The notes under the pieces are model-generated. The model did not search any database. It saw only the letters and a program-made list of their open reading frames with translations, and was not told where the DNA came from. From Serratia marcescens (GTDB taxonomy: Bacteria; Pseudomonadota; Gammaproteobacteria; Enterobacterales; Enterobacteriaceae): a DNA stretch of 64,000 nt. The translations under genes and the position numbers were made by a program. Shown piece by piece: positions 10,250 through 19,568 of this stretch (within the stretch, counting starts at the first letter, position 1; each line of letters starts with the position of its first letter). The DNA is taken from positions 496,001 to 560,000 of the forward strand of contig NZ_VFMJ01000001.1 of assembly GCF_006715005.1 (NCBI RefSeq), written 5' to 3'.

Positions 10250-11395
10250 ATGGTTCTGCAATCCACGCGTTGGCTCGCGCTCAGCTATTTCACCTACTTC
10301 TTTTCCTATGGCATCTTCTTACCGTTCTGGGGCGTGTGGCTGAAAGGCGAAGGTATCGCGCCGGAAACCATCGGCATATTGCTCGGCGCCGGTTTGGTGG
10401 CCCGCTTCCTCGGCAGTTTACTGATTGCACCCCGCGTTAAAGATCCCTCTCATTTAGTCTCCGCCCTGCGCCTGCTGGCGCTGCTGACACTGGCTTTCGC
10501 GGTTGGCTTCTGTTTCGGCAACGGTTGGGGCTGGCTGATGCTGGTGATAGCGGGGTTCAACCTGTTCTTCTCGCCGCTGGTGCCGCTGACCGACGCGCTG
10601 GCCGGCACCTGGCAAAAGCAGATCCGTATGGACTACGGCCGGGTAAGGCTGTGGGGCTCGCTGGCGTTCGTCATCGGCTCGGCGCTGACCGGGCAGCTGG
10701 TGGCGGTGTGGGGCCATAACGCCATTCTCTACAGCCTGATCTTCAGCGTGCTGGCGATGCTGCTGGGCATGTTGCTGAAGCCGAGCGTCATGCCGCAGGG
10801 CGAAGCACGCACCCACAGCGATACCGAACGTTCGCTGTGGGCACTGCTGAAAGAAGGGCCGGTCTGGCGCTTCCTGCTGTGCGTCACGCTGCTGCAGGGG
10901 GCGCACGCCGGCTACTACAGCTTCGGCTCCATTTACTGGCAGGAGGCGGGCTATTCGGCCTCGACCATCGGCTATCTGTGGTCGCTGGGCGTGGTGGCGG
11001 AGGTGATTATTTTCGCCAGCAGCAACGTGCTGTTCCGCCGCTGGAATGCGCGCAACCTGCTGTTGCTCTCCGCCTGCTGCGGCGTGTTGCGCTGGAGCCT
11101 GATGGCCTACAGCACCGAGTTGGGCTGGCTGCTGCTGATCCAGATCCTGCATTGCGGCACCTTCACCGTCTGCCATCTGGCGGCGATGCGCTTTATCGCC
11201 GCGCGCCAGGGGCAAGAGGTGATCCGGCTGCAGGCGGTGTATTCGGCGCTGGCGATGGGCGGCGGTATCGCCGTCATGACGGTCATTGCCGGGTTCCTGT
11301 TCGAACATTGGCAGGGCGGGGTATTCTGGGTGATGGCGGCGGTCGCGGTGCCGGCCTTGTTCATCCGGCCGCCGGCGGTCAGCGTCAGCCGCTGA
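10250..11395 (+). CDS. hcaT: MFS transporter, HcaT family (3-phenylpropionate type)
   Basis: Twelve-helix major facilitator of 381 residues, matching the HcaT/YfhS family (MVLQSTRWLALSYFTYFFSYG). Family members are annotated as phenylpropionate/H+ symporters or nucleoside-type permeases, so the real substrate is uncertain here, and no hca catabolic genes are nearby. A GGAGGGA ribosome-binding site lies at 10241-10247. The stop codon directly abuts the stop of convergent csiE with no intervening base. Confidence 0.8.
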   Translation: MVLQSTRWLALSYFTYFFSYGIFLPFWGVWLKGEGIAPETIGILLGAGLVARFLGSLLIAPRVKDPSHLVSALRLLALLTLAFAVGFCFGNGWGWLMLVIAGFNLFFSPLVPLTDALAGTWQKQIRMDYGRVRLWGSLAFVIGSALTGQLVAVWGHNAILYSLIFSVLAMLLGMLLKPSVMPQGEARTHSDTERSLWALLKEGPVWRFLLCVTLLQGAHAGYYSFGSIYWQEAGYSASTIGYLWSLGVVAEVIIFASSNVLFRRWNARNLLLLSACCGVLRWSLMAYSTELGWLLLIQILHCGTFTVCHLAAMRFIAARQGQEVIRLQAVYSALAMGGGIAVMTVIAGFLFEHWQGGVFWVMAAVAVPALFIRPPAVSVSR

Positions 11396-12661
11396 TTAAG
11401 GCGCTTCCAGCAGCGCGCGGATGGCCTGGCGCTGCCGAGTTTCTAGCGGCAATTCGGTATAGATCAGCGGCGGGTGCGGATCGCTGTGCACCGCCGCATA
11501 AGGGGTGATCACCAGCATGACGCCCTGCGGCGCCCCGCCGCGCAGATAGTCGCTCAGCGGCAGGTACTTGATGTTCAGCGGCAGCAGCGTGAGCTCGCGG
11601 ATCTGGTATTCCACTTCCTCTTCCAACTGCGGGTTATCCAGCGTCAGCAGCAGCACCTGTTTTTCCTGCAGCGCGTTGTCCTGCATCAGCCAGGCGCCGA
11701 AGCTGATGGCCATCAGGCCCGCCTCCTCGTTGGAAAAATGCACGCCGTATTCCTGTTCCAGCGGTTTCAACGCTTCCTGCGTGGTGCGCATTAGCCGCGG
11801 GTATTTGCGCACCACTTCTTCCAGCAGCATATTGTCGATGCCGATGGCGAAACGGCAGCGCTCCAGCGCCGGCGCCAGGTGGGCGAACAGTTGGCTGACC
11901 AGCTCCGTCTTGCTGCTGAAGGCCATGCCGGAAAGCTGCTGGAAACGCTCGACCATGCTGTCGATCGCCGCCATCAATCTCTGCTCTTGCGCCGAGTCAT
12001 TGCTGTGGTAGCTGTGATTTTTCAACATGGTGAAGGTCAGCGCCAAAAAATCGCGCTCGTCTGCCTGCGGCGGCTGGTTAAACAGCCGGTTGCAGGCCTG
12101 ATGCAGCCAGGCGGCGGCCTGTTGCTCCGGCTTTTGCCGCAGCCAGTCGCGTTGAACGGCGTCGAAATGCGGATGGCGCTGCAGGCGATTTTGCCAGGCG
12201 CAGTAGAGCAGATAATGCTGCAGGAATTGGCGGTCGCGCGCATCGAAGCGGCGGTTGAGCAGCGGCTCGCAGGCGTCGATCGCCTCTGTCAGTGCAGACG
12301 CCGGGGCGGCGTCGGCCGCCAGCGCGTGCCGCAGGCGCGGGGCGAAATCACCTTCAACAAACTGCGGGCTGCAGCGCAGTGCCCGCCGCAGCCAATGGAT
12401 CAGGCACAGACGCTGGTTGAGCGCGCTGCCCCGCAGGTGGTAGCCATGGTCGGGATCGACGGCGATCTCCAGGTGATGGAAACGCTGGATTTCACTGGCC
12501 ACCTCGGCTATATCTTGCCGGGTTATCGGGGGGGCAACGCCGTTGATTCGGCTTAGGGTCTCCAGCTGTAACTCGGGCTCCGGCGTGTACAGCATCAGCA
12601 GCAGATGGCAGCGCCGTTGTTGTCCGGAGAGCGCGGGCACGGGAGAGGTGTCCAGGCTCAT
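11396..12661 (-). CDS. csiE: Stationary-phase-inducible protein CsiE
   Basis: CsiE homologue of 421 residues. In E. coli csiE is induced in stationary phase, and the protein carries a PRD-type regulatory domain of unknown output. The start at 12661 (MSLDTSPVPALSGQQ) is chosen because GGAAGG lies seven bases upstream. A longer start at 12703 has no such signal. The N-terminal part looks like a winged-helix region and the middle and C-terminal parts are helical and PRD-like. The hcaT-csiE-suhB neighbourhood matches other enterobacteria. No molecular activity can be assigned. Confidence 0.85.
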   Translation of the reverse strand: MSLDTSPVPALSGQQRRCHLLLMLYTPEPELQLETLSRINGVAPPITRQDIAEVASEIQRFHHLEIAVDPDHGYHLRGSALNQRLCLIHWLRRALRCSPQFVEGDFAPRLRHALAADAAPASALTEAIDACEPLLNRRFDARDRQFLQHYLLYCAWQNRLQRHPHFDAVQRDWLRQKPEQQAAAWLHQACNRLFNQPPQADERDFLALTFTMLKNHSYHSNDSAQEQRLMAAIDSMVERFQQLSGMAFSSKTELVSQLFAHLAPALERCRFAIGIDNMLLEEVVRKYPRLMRTTQEALKPLEQEYGVHFSNEEAGLMAISFGAWLMQDNALQEKQVLLLTLDNPQLEEEVEYQIRELTLLPLNIKYLPLSDYLRGGAPQGVMLVITPYAAVHSDPHPPLIYTELPLETRQRQAIRALLEAP

Positions 12662-12808
12662 TATCACCTTCCGGCATAAAAGGTTGCGATTATGCCTAAG
12701 CATAGCAAAAGGCTTTGTGACGGCAGGGTTACCGCGCAGCTTTTACTTCGGCTTACAACTTTCGTCACAAATATCGCCGGGAGAGGCGGGCCGTTCGGTA
12801 TTTATTTG

Positions 12809-12823
12809 TGTTACGTTATAACA
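12809..12823. promoter_or_regulatory. Candidate Zur box
   Basis: TGTTACGTTATAACA matches 12 of the 14 defined positions of the zinc-uptake regulator core TGTTATA-n-TATAACA. It lies 20 bases upstream of the DUF1007 gene at 12844, where it would overlap the promoter. It is embedded in a wider A/T palindrome (TATTTGT ... ACAAATA, 12803-12827). Assignment is by consensus only. Confidence 0.6.
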
Positions 12824-12843
12824 AATACAGGTAAGGCAGGATA

Positions 12844-13479
12844 ATGATGAAGTTACGTCGTCTTTTGGTTGCTTTCGGCGCCGTGTTCAGCGCCGGTGCG
12901 ATCGCGCATCCGCACAGCTTTATCGACATGAATACCACCTTCGTCGCCAAAGACCAGCGGCTGGTCGGCCTGAAAATGGTGTGGGTGATGGATGAAATCA
13001 CCTCGGCGGATCTGCTTTACGATGCGAAAAACGCCAAGAGCGATTCGGAAGTGTGGAAAAAGCTGGCGGCGGAAGTGATGGCCAACGTGCTGGGGCAGCA
13101 CTATTTCACCGATCTTTACCGCGACGGCAAGCCGGTGAAATATCTGAACTTGCCCAGCGAATATCACCTGTCGCGCCAGGGCAATCAGGCGGTGCTGGAG
13201 TTCGTGCTGCCGTTGGCCGAACCGCAGCCGCTGGCGGGCAAGCCGTTCGAACTTTCTACTTACGATCCGACTTATTTCGTGGATATGACCTATAAAGACC
13301 AAAATGCACTGCATCTGCCGCCGGAGATGGCGCCGCTGTGCAGTTACAAGCTGATGACGCCGAAGCCGAATGCGTCGCTGCAGGCCTATGCGCTGTCGCT
13401 CGACAAGAACGACTCGCCCGGCGAAGACCTGGCGCTGGGGCAACAGTTCGCCCAGCGGGTGACGCTGCAATGTCGTTAA
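12844..13479 (+). CDS. DUF1007 family periplasmic protein (metal-transport associated)
   Basis: Exported protein of 211 residues with an N-terminal signal peptide (RRLLVAFGAVFSAGAIAHP) and a mature N-terminus beginning HPHSFID, a histidine pair that could bind metal. It belongs to the DUF1007 (COG3683) family, regularly paired with NicO-type permeases. Here the permease start overlaps its stop by 10 bases. With the Zur-like box upstream, a role in zinc or other divalent metal delivery is the best guess. No activity is established from the sequence. Confidence 0.75.
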   Translation: MMKLRRLLVAFGAVFSAGAIAHPHSFIDMNTTFVAKDQRLVGLKMVWVMDEITSADLLYDAKNAKSDSEVWKKLAAEVMANVLGQHYFTDLYRDGKPVKYLNLPSEYHLSRQGNQAVLEFVLPLAEPQPLAGKPFELSTYDPTYFVDMTYKDQNALHLPPEMAPLCSYKLMTPKPNASLQAYALSLDKNDSPGEDLALGQQFAQRVTLQCR

Positions 13480-14492
13480 ATCTCTCGCAACCGACGACGA
13501 GCCGGCGTCACTGGGCCTTCGGCCTGTGGCCGCTGCTGCCGTTCACACTGGTGCTGGCGGCCGCCGCGCTGCTGGCGTGGCACTATTGGCCGCAGCTGCT
13601 GATGCAGAGCGTGGTGTGGCAAAAAGCGCTGCACCAGCAGATGGCGGGGATGTTGCAGCAGGTGAAGGCCGCGCCGCAGCAGGCCGGGCTGGCGCTGATG
13701 CTGTTCAGCCTCGGCTATGGCGTCTTGCATGCGCTCGGCCCCGGCCACGGCAAAGTGGTGATCGCCACCTATCTGGCTACCCATCCGGCGCGGCTGAAAA
13801 GCAGCCTGAAGCTGACCTTTGCGGCTTCGCTGGTGCAGGGCGGGGTGGCGATCGCGCTGGTGACGCTGATGCTGGTGGTATTGCAGCTCTCTTCGCGCCA
13901 GCTGCACCAAAGCAGTTTCTGGCTGGAGAAGGGCAGCTTTATTCTGGTGATGCTGCTTGGCGTGCTGCTGAGTTGGCGCGCGCTGAAACGCCTGTTTGCG
14001 GCGATTAAGGCGATGCGCCCGGCGCCGGCGCTGCGCATCAACAGCCTGACGCCATTGACGGCGGATCATGTGCACAGCGCCAATTGCGGCTGCGGCCACC
14101 GGCATCTGCCGAGCGACAGCGAGCTGCAGGCGGGAAGCGACTGGCGCACTCAGGCCGCCATCGTGCTGGCGATGGGCATGCGTCCCTGTTCGGGGGCGAT
14201 TTTAGTGCTGCTGTTCTCCAAGGTGATCGGCGTGTTCGGCTGGGGAGTGATCTCCGCGCTGGCGATGGCGTTCGGCACCTCGTTGACCATCTCGATGCTG
14301 GCGCTGCTGGTGCATTACAGCCGCCGGCTGGCGGTGCGCCTCAGCCGTTCGCGTGCCCCCGCCGCCTGGAGCGCGGTGGCCTGGGGGGCGCTGGCGTTGG
14401 CCGGCGGCCTGATCCTGTTGGCCGCCGGGCTGTTGCTGTACGTCAGCGCGCAGCCGGAATTCGGCGGCGGCATCCGCCCCTTCTCCCGCTAA
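13470..14492 (+). CDS. NicO/RcnA-family divalent metal transporter
   Basis: Membrane protein of 341 residues of the NicO superfamily (COG2215). The ATG at 13470 overlaps the previous stop. The signature HALGPGHGK (around residues 86-95) resembles the metal-binding HxxxPGH of RcnA. A Cys/His-rich loop near residues 197-210 (DHVHSANCGCGHRH) would face metal ions between helices. The later motif RPCSGAILVLLFSK is conserved in the family. Family members move Ni or Co, but the Zur-like operator suggests zinc. Direction of transport is not shown by the sequence. Confidence 0.8.
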   Translation: MSLNLSQPTTSRRHWAFGLWPLLPFTLVLAAAALLAWHYWPQLLMQSVVWQKALHQQMAGMLQQVKAAPQQAGLALMLFSLGYGVLHALGPGHGKVVIATYLATHPARLKSSLKLTFAASLVQGGVAIALVTLMLVVLQLSSRQLHQSSFWLEKGSFILVMLLGVLLSWRALKRLFAAIKAMRPAPALRINSLTPLTADHVHSANCGCGHRHLPSDSELQAGSDWRTQAAIVLAMGMRPCSGAILVLLFSKVIGVFGWGVISALAMAFGTSLTISMLALLVHYSRRLAVRLSRSRAPAAWSAVAWGALALAGGLILLAAGLLLYVSAQPEFGGGIRPFSR

Positions 14493-14500
14493 CGGGCATA

Positions 14501-14530
14501 AAAAAAGCGCTGCATCGGCAGCGCTTTTTT
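14501..14530. terminator. Bidirectional intrinsic terminator between the NicO gene and suhB
   Basis: A perfect 13-bp stem with loop ATCG (arms AAAAAAGCGCTGC and GCAGCGCTTTTTT) lies between convergent genes and has T-runs on both strands. Confidence 0.9.
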
Positions 14531-14548
14531 TCGATTCGCTTCTGGCGA

Positions 14549-15352
14549 TTAACGCTTCAGCGCTTCGCTCAGTTCTTCACGCATGGTGGCCAGCATGGCT
14601 TTCACCACGCGTGGGTTGCCTGCGACCAGGTTACCTGAGCTGAAGTGGTTGTGGCCGCCGACGAAGTCGGTCACCAGGCCGCCGGCTTCACGCACCAGCA
14701 GCTCGCCCGCGGCGAAGTCCCACGGCTTCAGGCCGATTTCGAAGAAACCGTCTACGCGGCCGGCGGCCACATAGGCCAGATCCAGCGCGGCGGAACCGGT
14801 GCGACGGAAGTCTGCGCACTGGGTGAACAGCTTGCCGACGATGTTGATGTAAGGCGTTGCGTGCTGTTTGACTTTGAACGGGAAGCCGGTCGCCAGGATG
14901 GTGCCATCCAGATCTTTGGCGTTGGTACCGCGCAGGCGGTAGCCGTTGAGCTGTGCGCCCTGACCGCGAGTGGCGGTGAACAGTTCGTTGCGCATCGGAT
15001 CGTAAACCACGGCCACTTCAGTACGGCCTTTGATGCGTACGGCGATGGAAACGGAGAAATGAGGGAAACGTTTGATGAAGTTTGCAGTGCCATCCAGTGG
15101 ATCGATCACCCATTGCACATCGCGATCTTCGCCGATCAGCTCACCGCGTTCTTCGCTCACGATACTGTGTTGCGGATAAGACTTGCGGATGACGTCGATG
15201 ATCAGATGCTCTGCATCGCGATCGACGTTGGTGACGAAGTCATTGGTCCCTTTCTGGCTCGCTTCTACAGCGTCCGGGGTTTCGTAGTTTTTGGCAATCA
15301 GGTTACCGGCCTTGCGCGCAGCGCGCACGGCGATAGTCAGCATCGGATGCAT
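14549..15352 (-). CDS. suhB: Inositol-1-monophosphatase / rRNA transcription factor SuhB
   Basis: SuhB of 267 residues, as in E. coli. It is an Mg-dependent inositol monophosphatase fold whose main bacterial role is as a partner of Nus factors in rRNA antitermination. The metal sites are visible as EERGE and DPLDGTANF, and a further Asp in KPWDFAAGELLVREAGG. It starts MHPMLTIAVRAARKAG and is divergent from trmJ, as in E. coli. Confidence 0.97.
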   Translation of the reverse strand: MHPMLTIAVRAARKAGNLIAKNYETPDAVEASQKGTNDFVTNVDRDAEHLIIDVIRKSYPQHSIVSEERGELIGEDRDVQWVIDPLDGTANFIKRFPHFSVSIAVRIKGRTEVAVVYDPMRNELFTATRGQGAQLNGYRLRGTNAKDLDGTILATGFPFKVKQHATPYINIVGKLFTQCADFRRTGSAALDLAYVAAGRVDGFFEIGLKPWDFAAGELLVREAGGLVTDFVGGHNHFSSGNLVAGNPRVVKAMLATMREELSEALKR

Positions 15353-15471
15353 GGGTATCTTCCAACTAGGATGTTAAAGAACAGGAAACGGCGCGAAGTA
15401 TAGCAGCTGTTCGGCAAATTGCCTACGGCTGTGTTAAGATGCTGCGATTTTCCGCCACGCTCAGAGTTTGT

Positions 15472-16206
15472 ATGCTGCACAATATCCGCATTGTTCTGGT
15501 AGAGACTTCACATACCGGCAACATGGGCTCGACCGCCAGAGCCATGAAAACCATGGGTTTAACCAACCTTTATCTGGTTAATCCGCTGATCAAACCCGAT
15601 TCTCAGGCCATCGCCCTGGCCGCCGGCGCCAGCGACGTGATCGGCAACGCCACTATCGTCGATACCCTCGATGACGCCATCGCCGGCTGTAGCCTGGTGG
15701 TGGGCACCAGCGCACGTTCTCGCACCTTGCCGTGGCCGATGCTGGAGCCGCGTGAATGCGGCGTGCGCGCGGTACACGAAGGCGAACACGCGCCGGTGGC
15801 GCTGGTGTTCGGCCGCGAACGCGTCGGGCTGACCAACGATGAATTGCAGAAGTGTCACTACCACGTCGCCATTCCGGCCAACCCGGACTACAGCTCGCTG
15901 AACCTGGCGATGGCGGTGCAGATCCTGGCGTATGAAGTGCGCGTGGCTTACCTCGATCGCCAACAGGCGGGCGCGCCGCAGCTGGAAGAGACGCCGTATC
16001 CGCTGGTGGATGACCTCGAGCGTTTCTATCAGCACCTGGAGCAGACGCTGCAGCGCACCGGCTTTATTCGCCCGTCCCATCCGGGCCAGGTGATGAGCCG
16101 CCTGCGCCGGCTGTTCACCCGCGCGCGCCCGGAAGGGCAGGAGCTGAATATCCTGCGCGGCATGCTGACGTCGATCGAGAAACAGGATAAACATCAAGGT
16201 AATTAA
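15472..16206 (+). CDS. trmJ: tRNA (cytidine/uridine-2'-O-)-methyltransferase TrmJ
   Basis: SPOUT-class methyltransferase of 244 residues that 2'-O-methylates position 32 of tRNAs. I use the ATG at 15472 ([17 protein letters not shown]), which matches the E. coli N-terminus. An in-frame ATG at 15439 lacks support. The SPOUT knot motifs ([16 protein letters not shown] and [17 protein letters not shown]) are clear. It lies between suhB and iscR, as in E. coli. Confidence 0.97.
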   Translation: MLHNIRIVLVETSHTGNMGSTARAMKTMGLTNLYLVNPLIKPDSQAIALAAGASDVIGNATIVDTLDDAIAGCSLVVGTSARSRTLPWPMLEPRECGVRAVHEGEHAPVALVFGRERVGLTNDELQKCHYHVAIPANPDYSSLNLAMAVQILAYEVRVAYLDRQQAGAPQLEETPYPLVDDLERFYQHLEQTLQRTGFIRPSHPGQVMSRLRRLFTRARPEGQELNILRGMLTSIEKQDKHQGN

Positions 16207-16305
16207 TTGATGTGGCATAACGGTGGGCGACAATAGTATTAGTTATCCAAAGGTTATAACATGTATTTTATATACCTTTGTTCTTGCTAAGTTCAAAACG
16301 TGCTA

Positions 16306-16355
16306 ATACTTGAGTCAATTACTAGGTTAAATAGTTGACTGTTTTACTCAGGAAT
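16306..16355 (+). promoter_or_regulatory. Promoter region of iscR with two candidate IscR type-1 sites
   Basis: Two adjacent 25-base segments fit the [2Fe-2S]-IscR motif (ATASYYGACTR-www-YAGTCRRSTAT): one beginning ATACTTGAGTC at 16306 and one beginning ATAGTTGACTGTTTTACTCA at 16331. The E. coli iscR promoter is autorepressed through sites of this kind. This implies feedback control of the whole isc operon by Fe-S status. Confidence 0.75.
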
Positions 16356-16399
16356 GTCAGACTTTCGGCCATATTTGACCAACAGGTAACCATTGAGCT

Positions 16400-16894
16400 A
16401 TGAGACTGACATCCAAAGGCCGTTATGCCGTAACCGCTATGCTTGACGTAGCGCTGCATTCCCAGGAAGGGCCGGTGCCACTGGCGGACATTTCCGAACG
16501 CCAGGGTATTTCGCTCTCTTATCTGGAACAATTATTCTCCCGTCTGCGCAAGAATGGCCTGGTGGCCAGCGTGCGCGGTCCGGGCGGTGGTTATCTGCTG
16601 GGTAAAGACGCGGGTGAGATCGCCGTTGGCGCTGTCATCACTGCCGTCGATGAATCGGTAGATGCAACCCGTTGCCAGGGCAAAGAAGGCTGTCAGGGCG
16701 GCGATCGCTGCTTGACCCACGCCCTGTGGCGCGATCTGAGCGAGCGCATCAGCGGGTTCCTGAACAACATTACGCTGGCAGAACTGGTCAACAACCAGGA
16801 AGTGCTGGTGGTGGCGGATCGTCAAAACAACGATACGCGCCGCACGGCCAACGGTCGTCCGCAAGAAACTATCAACGTTAATCTGCGCGCATAA
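16400..16894 (+). CDS. iscR: Fe-S cluster assembly regulator IscR
   Basis: Rrf2-family winged-helix repressor of 164 residues that senses Fe-S status through a [2Fe-2S] cluster. The recognition helix region is near [19 protein letters not shown]. The cluster ligands Cys92, Cys98 and Cys104 lie in the segment [13 protein letters not shown], and the fourth ligand in E. coli is His107, here in LTH. It heads the operon iscRSUA-hscBA-fdx-iscX. Confidence 0.98.
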   Translation: MRLTSKGRYAVTAMLDVALHSQEGPVPLADISERQGISLSYLEQLFSRLRKNGLVASVRGPGGGYLLGKDAGEIAVGAVITAVDESVDATRCQGKEGCQGGDRCLTHALWRDLSERISGFLNNITLAELVNNQEVLVVADRQNNDTRRTANGRPQETINVNLRA

Positions 16895-16948
16895 GCAGCT
16901 GGCGAAATTATTTTAGTTTTTGGAAGTGATGTACGGAGCACAAGAGCA

Positions 16949-18163
16949 ATGAAATTACCGATTTATCTGGATTACTCAGCAACGACGCCGGTTGACCCGC
17001 GCGTTGCTGAGAAGATGATGCAGTTTTTGACCCTGGACGGCACTTTTGGCAACCCGGCTTCCCGTTCCCACCGTTTCGGTTGGCAGGCGGAAGAGGCGGT
17101 AGACATCGCCCGTAACCAAATCGCCGAACTGGTGGGCGCCGACCCACGCGAAATCGTCTTCACCTCCGGGGCGACCGAATCCGACAACCTGGCGATTAAA
17201 GGTGCTGCCAATTTCTACCAGAAAAAAGGCAAGCACATCATCACCAGCAAAACCGAACACAAAGCCGTGCTGGACACCTGCCGTCAGCTGGAGCGCGAAG
17301 GGTTTGAAGTGACCTACCTGGCGCCGCAGAGCAACGGCATCATCAGCCTGCAGGATCTCGAAGCGGCGATGCGCGATGACACCATCCTGGTCTCCATCAT
17401 GCACGTCAACAACGAGATCGGCGTGGTGCAGGACATCGAAGCGATCGGTGAAATGTGCCGTGCGCGCGGTATCATCTACCACGTTGACGCCACCCAGAGC
17501 GTGGGCAAACTGCCTATCGATCTGAGCAAGCTGAAAGTCGACCTGATGTCGTTCTCCGGCCACAAAATCTATGGCCCGAAAGGCATCGGTGCGCTGTACG
17601 TGCGTCGCAAGCCGCGCATCCGCATCGAAGCGCAGGTACACGGCGGCGGTCACGAGCGCGGCATGCGTTCCGGCACCCTGCCTGTCCACCAGATCGTCGG
17701 CATGGGCGAAGCTTACCGCATCGCCAAAGAAGAGATGACCGAAGAGATGGCGCGTCTGCGCACCCTGCGCGATCGTCTGTGGAACGGCGTGAAAGATATG
17801 GAAGAAGTTTATCTGAACGGCGATCTGGAGCACGGCGCACCGAACATCCTGAACGTCAGCTTCAACTACGTTGAAGGCGAGTCGCTGATCATGGCGCTGA
17901 AAGACCTGGCCGTTTCTTCCGGTTCAGCCTGTACCTCCGCCAGCCTCGAGCCGTCCTACGTGCTGCGCGCGCTGGGCATGAGCGATGAATTGGCGCACAG
18001 CTCGATCCGTTTCTCCCTGGGGCGTTTCACCACGGAAGAAGAGATCGACTACACCATTCAACTGGTGCGTAAATCCATCGGCCGTCTGCGCGATCTGTCC
18101 CCACTGTGGGAGATGTTCAAGCAGGGCGTGGACATCAACAGCATCGAATGGGCGCATCATTAA
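16949..18163 (+). CDS. iscS: Cysteine desulfurase IscS
   Basis: PLP enzyme of 404 residues that takes sulfur from cysteine and passes it to IscU, ThiI and TusA. The PLP lysine is in [10 protein letters not shown]. The mobile loop with catalytic Cys328 is [17 protein letters not shown]. Length and N-terminus ([23 protein letters not shown]) match E. coli. It is second in the isc operon. Confidence 0.98.
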   Translation: MKLPIYLDYSATTPVDPRVAEKMMQFLTLDGTFGNPASRSHRFGWQAEEAVDIARNQIAELVGADPREIVFTSGATESDNLAIKGAANFYQKKGKHIITSKTEHKAVLDTCRQLEREGFEVTYLAPQSNGIISLQDLEAAMRDDTILVSIMHVNNEIGVVQDIEAIGEMCRARGIIYHVDATQSVGKLPIDLSKLKVDLMSFSGHKIYGPKGIGALYVRRKPRIRIEAQVHGGGHERGMRSGTLPVHQIVGMGEAYRIAKEEMTEEMARLRTLRDRLWNGVKDMEEVYLNGDLEHGAPNILNVSFNYVEGESLIMALKDLAVSSGSACTSASLEPSYVLRALGMSDELAHSSIRFSLGRFTTEEEIDYTIQLVRKSIGRLRDLSPLWEMFKQGVDINSIEWAHH

Positions 18164-18187
18164 TTCTCAGGTTTCAGGAGCAAGGTC

Positions 18188-18574
18188 ATGGCTTACAGCG
18201 AAAAAGTAATCGATCATTATGAAAACCCGCGTAACGTGGGTTCTTTCGACAACGAAGATCCTACCGTCGGCAGCGGCATGGTAGGGGCACCGGCTTGCGG
18301 CGACGTGATGAAGCTGCAAATCAAGGTTAACGATGAAGGCATCATCGAAGACGCGCGCTTTAAAACTTACGGCTGCGGTTCCGCCATCGCCTCCAGCTCG
18401 CTGGTGACCGAATGGATGAAAGGCAAGTCGCTCGATCAGGCTGAAGCGATCAAAAACACCCAGATCGCCGAAGAGCTGGAATTGCCGCCGGTCAAAATTC
18501 ACTGCTCGATCCTGGCTGAAGACGCCATCAAAGCAGCGATTGCCGACTATAAGAGCAAGCATAGCGCCGAGTAA
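18188..18574 (+). CDS. iscU: Fe-S cluster scaffold IscU
   Basis: Scaffold of 128 residues on which clusters are built. The three ligand cysteines are all present (PACGDV, YGCGSAIA, KIHCSILAE). The HscA recognition motif is LPPVK. It lies 24 bases after iscS. A GC-rich hairpin follows in the iscU-iscA gap. Confidence 0.98.
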   Translation: MAYSEKVIDHYENPRNVGSFDNEDPTVGSGMVGAPACGDVMKLQIKVNDEGIIEDARFKTYGCGSAIASSSLVTEWMKGKSLDQAEAIKNTQIAEELELPPVKIHCSILAEDAIKAAIADYKSKHSAE

Positions 18575-18628
18575 TTTGTCTGAGTCGGCCCGGCCGCGCC
18601 GGGCTTTGATTTGAAGTGTGAGGTTGTG

Positions 18629-18952
18629 ATGTCTATTACCATGAGCGACAGCGCTGCGCAGCGTGTTCAGGCGTTTTTGACGAACCGCGGCAAGGGTCTC
18701 GGCCTGCGTCTGGGAGTGCGAACTTCCGGCTGCTCCGGGATGGCCTACGTGCTGGAATTTGTTGACGAAGCCAACGATGACGACATCGTGTTTGAAGACA
18801 AAGGCATCAAGGTGATCATCGACGGCAAGAGCCTGGTCTACCTTGACGGCACCGAGCTTGATTTCGTTAAGGAAGGCCTGAACGAAGGCTTCAAGTTCAA
18901 CAACCCGAACGTCTCAAGCGAATGCGGCTGCGGCGAGAGTTTCAACGTCTGA
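18629..18952 (+). CDS. iscA: A-type Fe-S carrier IscA
   Basis: Iron-sulfur carrier of 107 residues. The start at 18629 ([13 protein letters not shown]) matches E. coli IscA, whereas the ATG at 18611 adds six unsupported residues. The conserved cysteines are in TSGCSGM and the C-terminal SECGCGES. It transfers clusters from IscU to target proteins. Confidence 0.97.
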   Translation: MSITMSDSAAQRVQAFLTNRGKGLGLRLGVRTSGCSGMAYVLEFVDEANDDDIVFEDKGIKVIIDGKSLVYLDGTELDFVKEGLNEGFKFNNPNVSSECGCGESFNV

Positions 18953-19014
18953 CAGTCCATCGTGCTCCCCCGTTTCGGCGGGGGAACTTCATCCGCTAAC
19001 GCCCAGAGCACGCT

Positions 19015-19536
19015 ATGGATTACTTTACTTTATTCGGGCTGCCAGTTCGCTACACCGTGGACGGCAGCCTGCTTGCGTCCCGCTTCCAGGATCTGCAGCG
19101 CCAATTTCACCCCGATCGTTTCGCCAACCAGCCGGAGCGCGAACGCCTGATGGCGTTGCAGCAGGCGGCGACCATCAATGAAGCTTACCAGTCGCTGAAG
19201 CACCCGTTAAAACGCGCGGAGTATATGCTATCTTTGCACGGCTTCGATCTGGGCAACGAACAGCATACGATGCGCGACACCGCCTTTCTGATGGAACAGC
19301 TGGAGCTGCGCGAAGAGCTCGATGCCATTGAGCGCAAACCGGAAGCGGAAAGCCTGCTGGCCGATTTCGGCGCGCGGCTGGCCACCTCCATCAAGCAGCG
19401 CAGCGCGCTGATGCTGCAGCAGTTGGACAGTGAACAGTGGGCGGATGCCGCTGACACCGTGCGCAAGCTGCGCTTTTTGGACAAACTCCAGCAACAGGTT
19501 GAACAACTCGAAGAAAAACTGCTGGGTTTTGAGTAA
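19015..19536 (+). CDS. hscB: Fe-S assembly co-chaperone HscB
   Basis: J-domain co-chaperone of 173 residues. The HPD motif is in FHPDRFANQ, within the N-terminal J domain. The C-terminal helical domain binds IscU and delivers it to HscA. A G/C hairpin (CCCCCG-TTTCGG-CGGGGG) sits in the 62-base gap before it. Confidence 0.97.
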   Translation: MDYFTLFGLPVRYTVDGSLLASRFQDLQRQFHPDRFANQPERERLMALQQAATINEAYQSLKHPLKRAEYMLSLHGFDLGNEQHTMRDTAFLMEQLELREELDAIERKPEAESLLADFGARLATSIKQRSALMLQQLDSEQWADAADTVRKLRFLDKLQQQVEQLEEKLLGFE

Positions 19537-19568
19537 CACCTTCTGATTCTGATTGTGGAAGCTTCAAC

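Noticed and set aside
12715-12775. CRP sites upstream of csiE
   Set aside because: Two TGTGAC half-sites are visible, but neither has an acceptable second half (TCACA), so the E. coli-like CRP control of csiE is not supported by the sequence alone.
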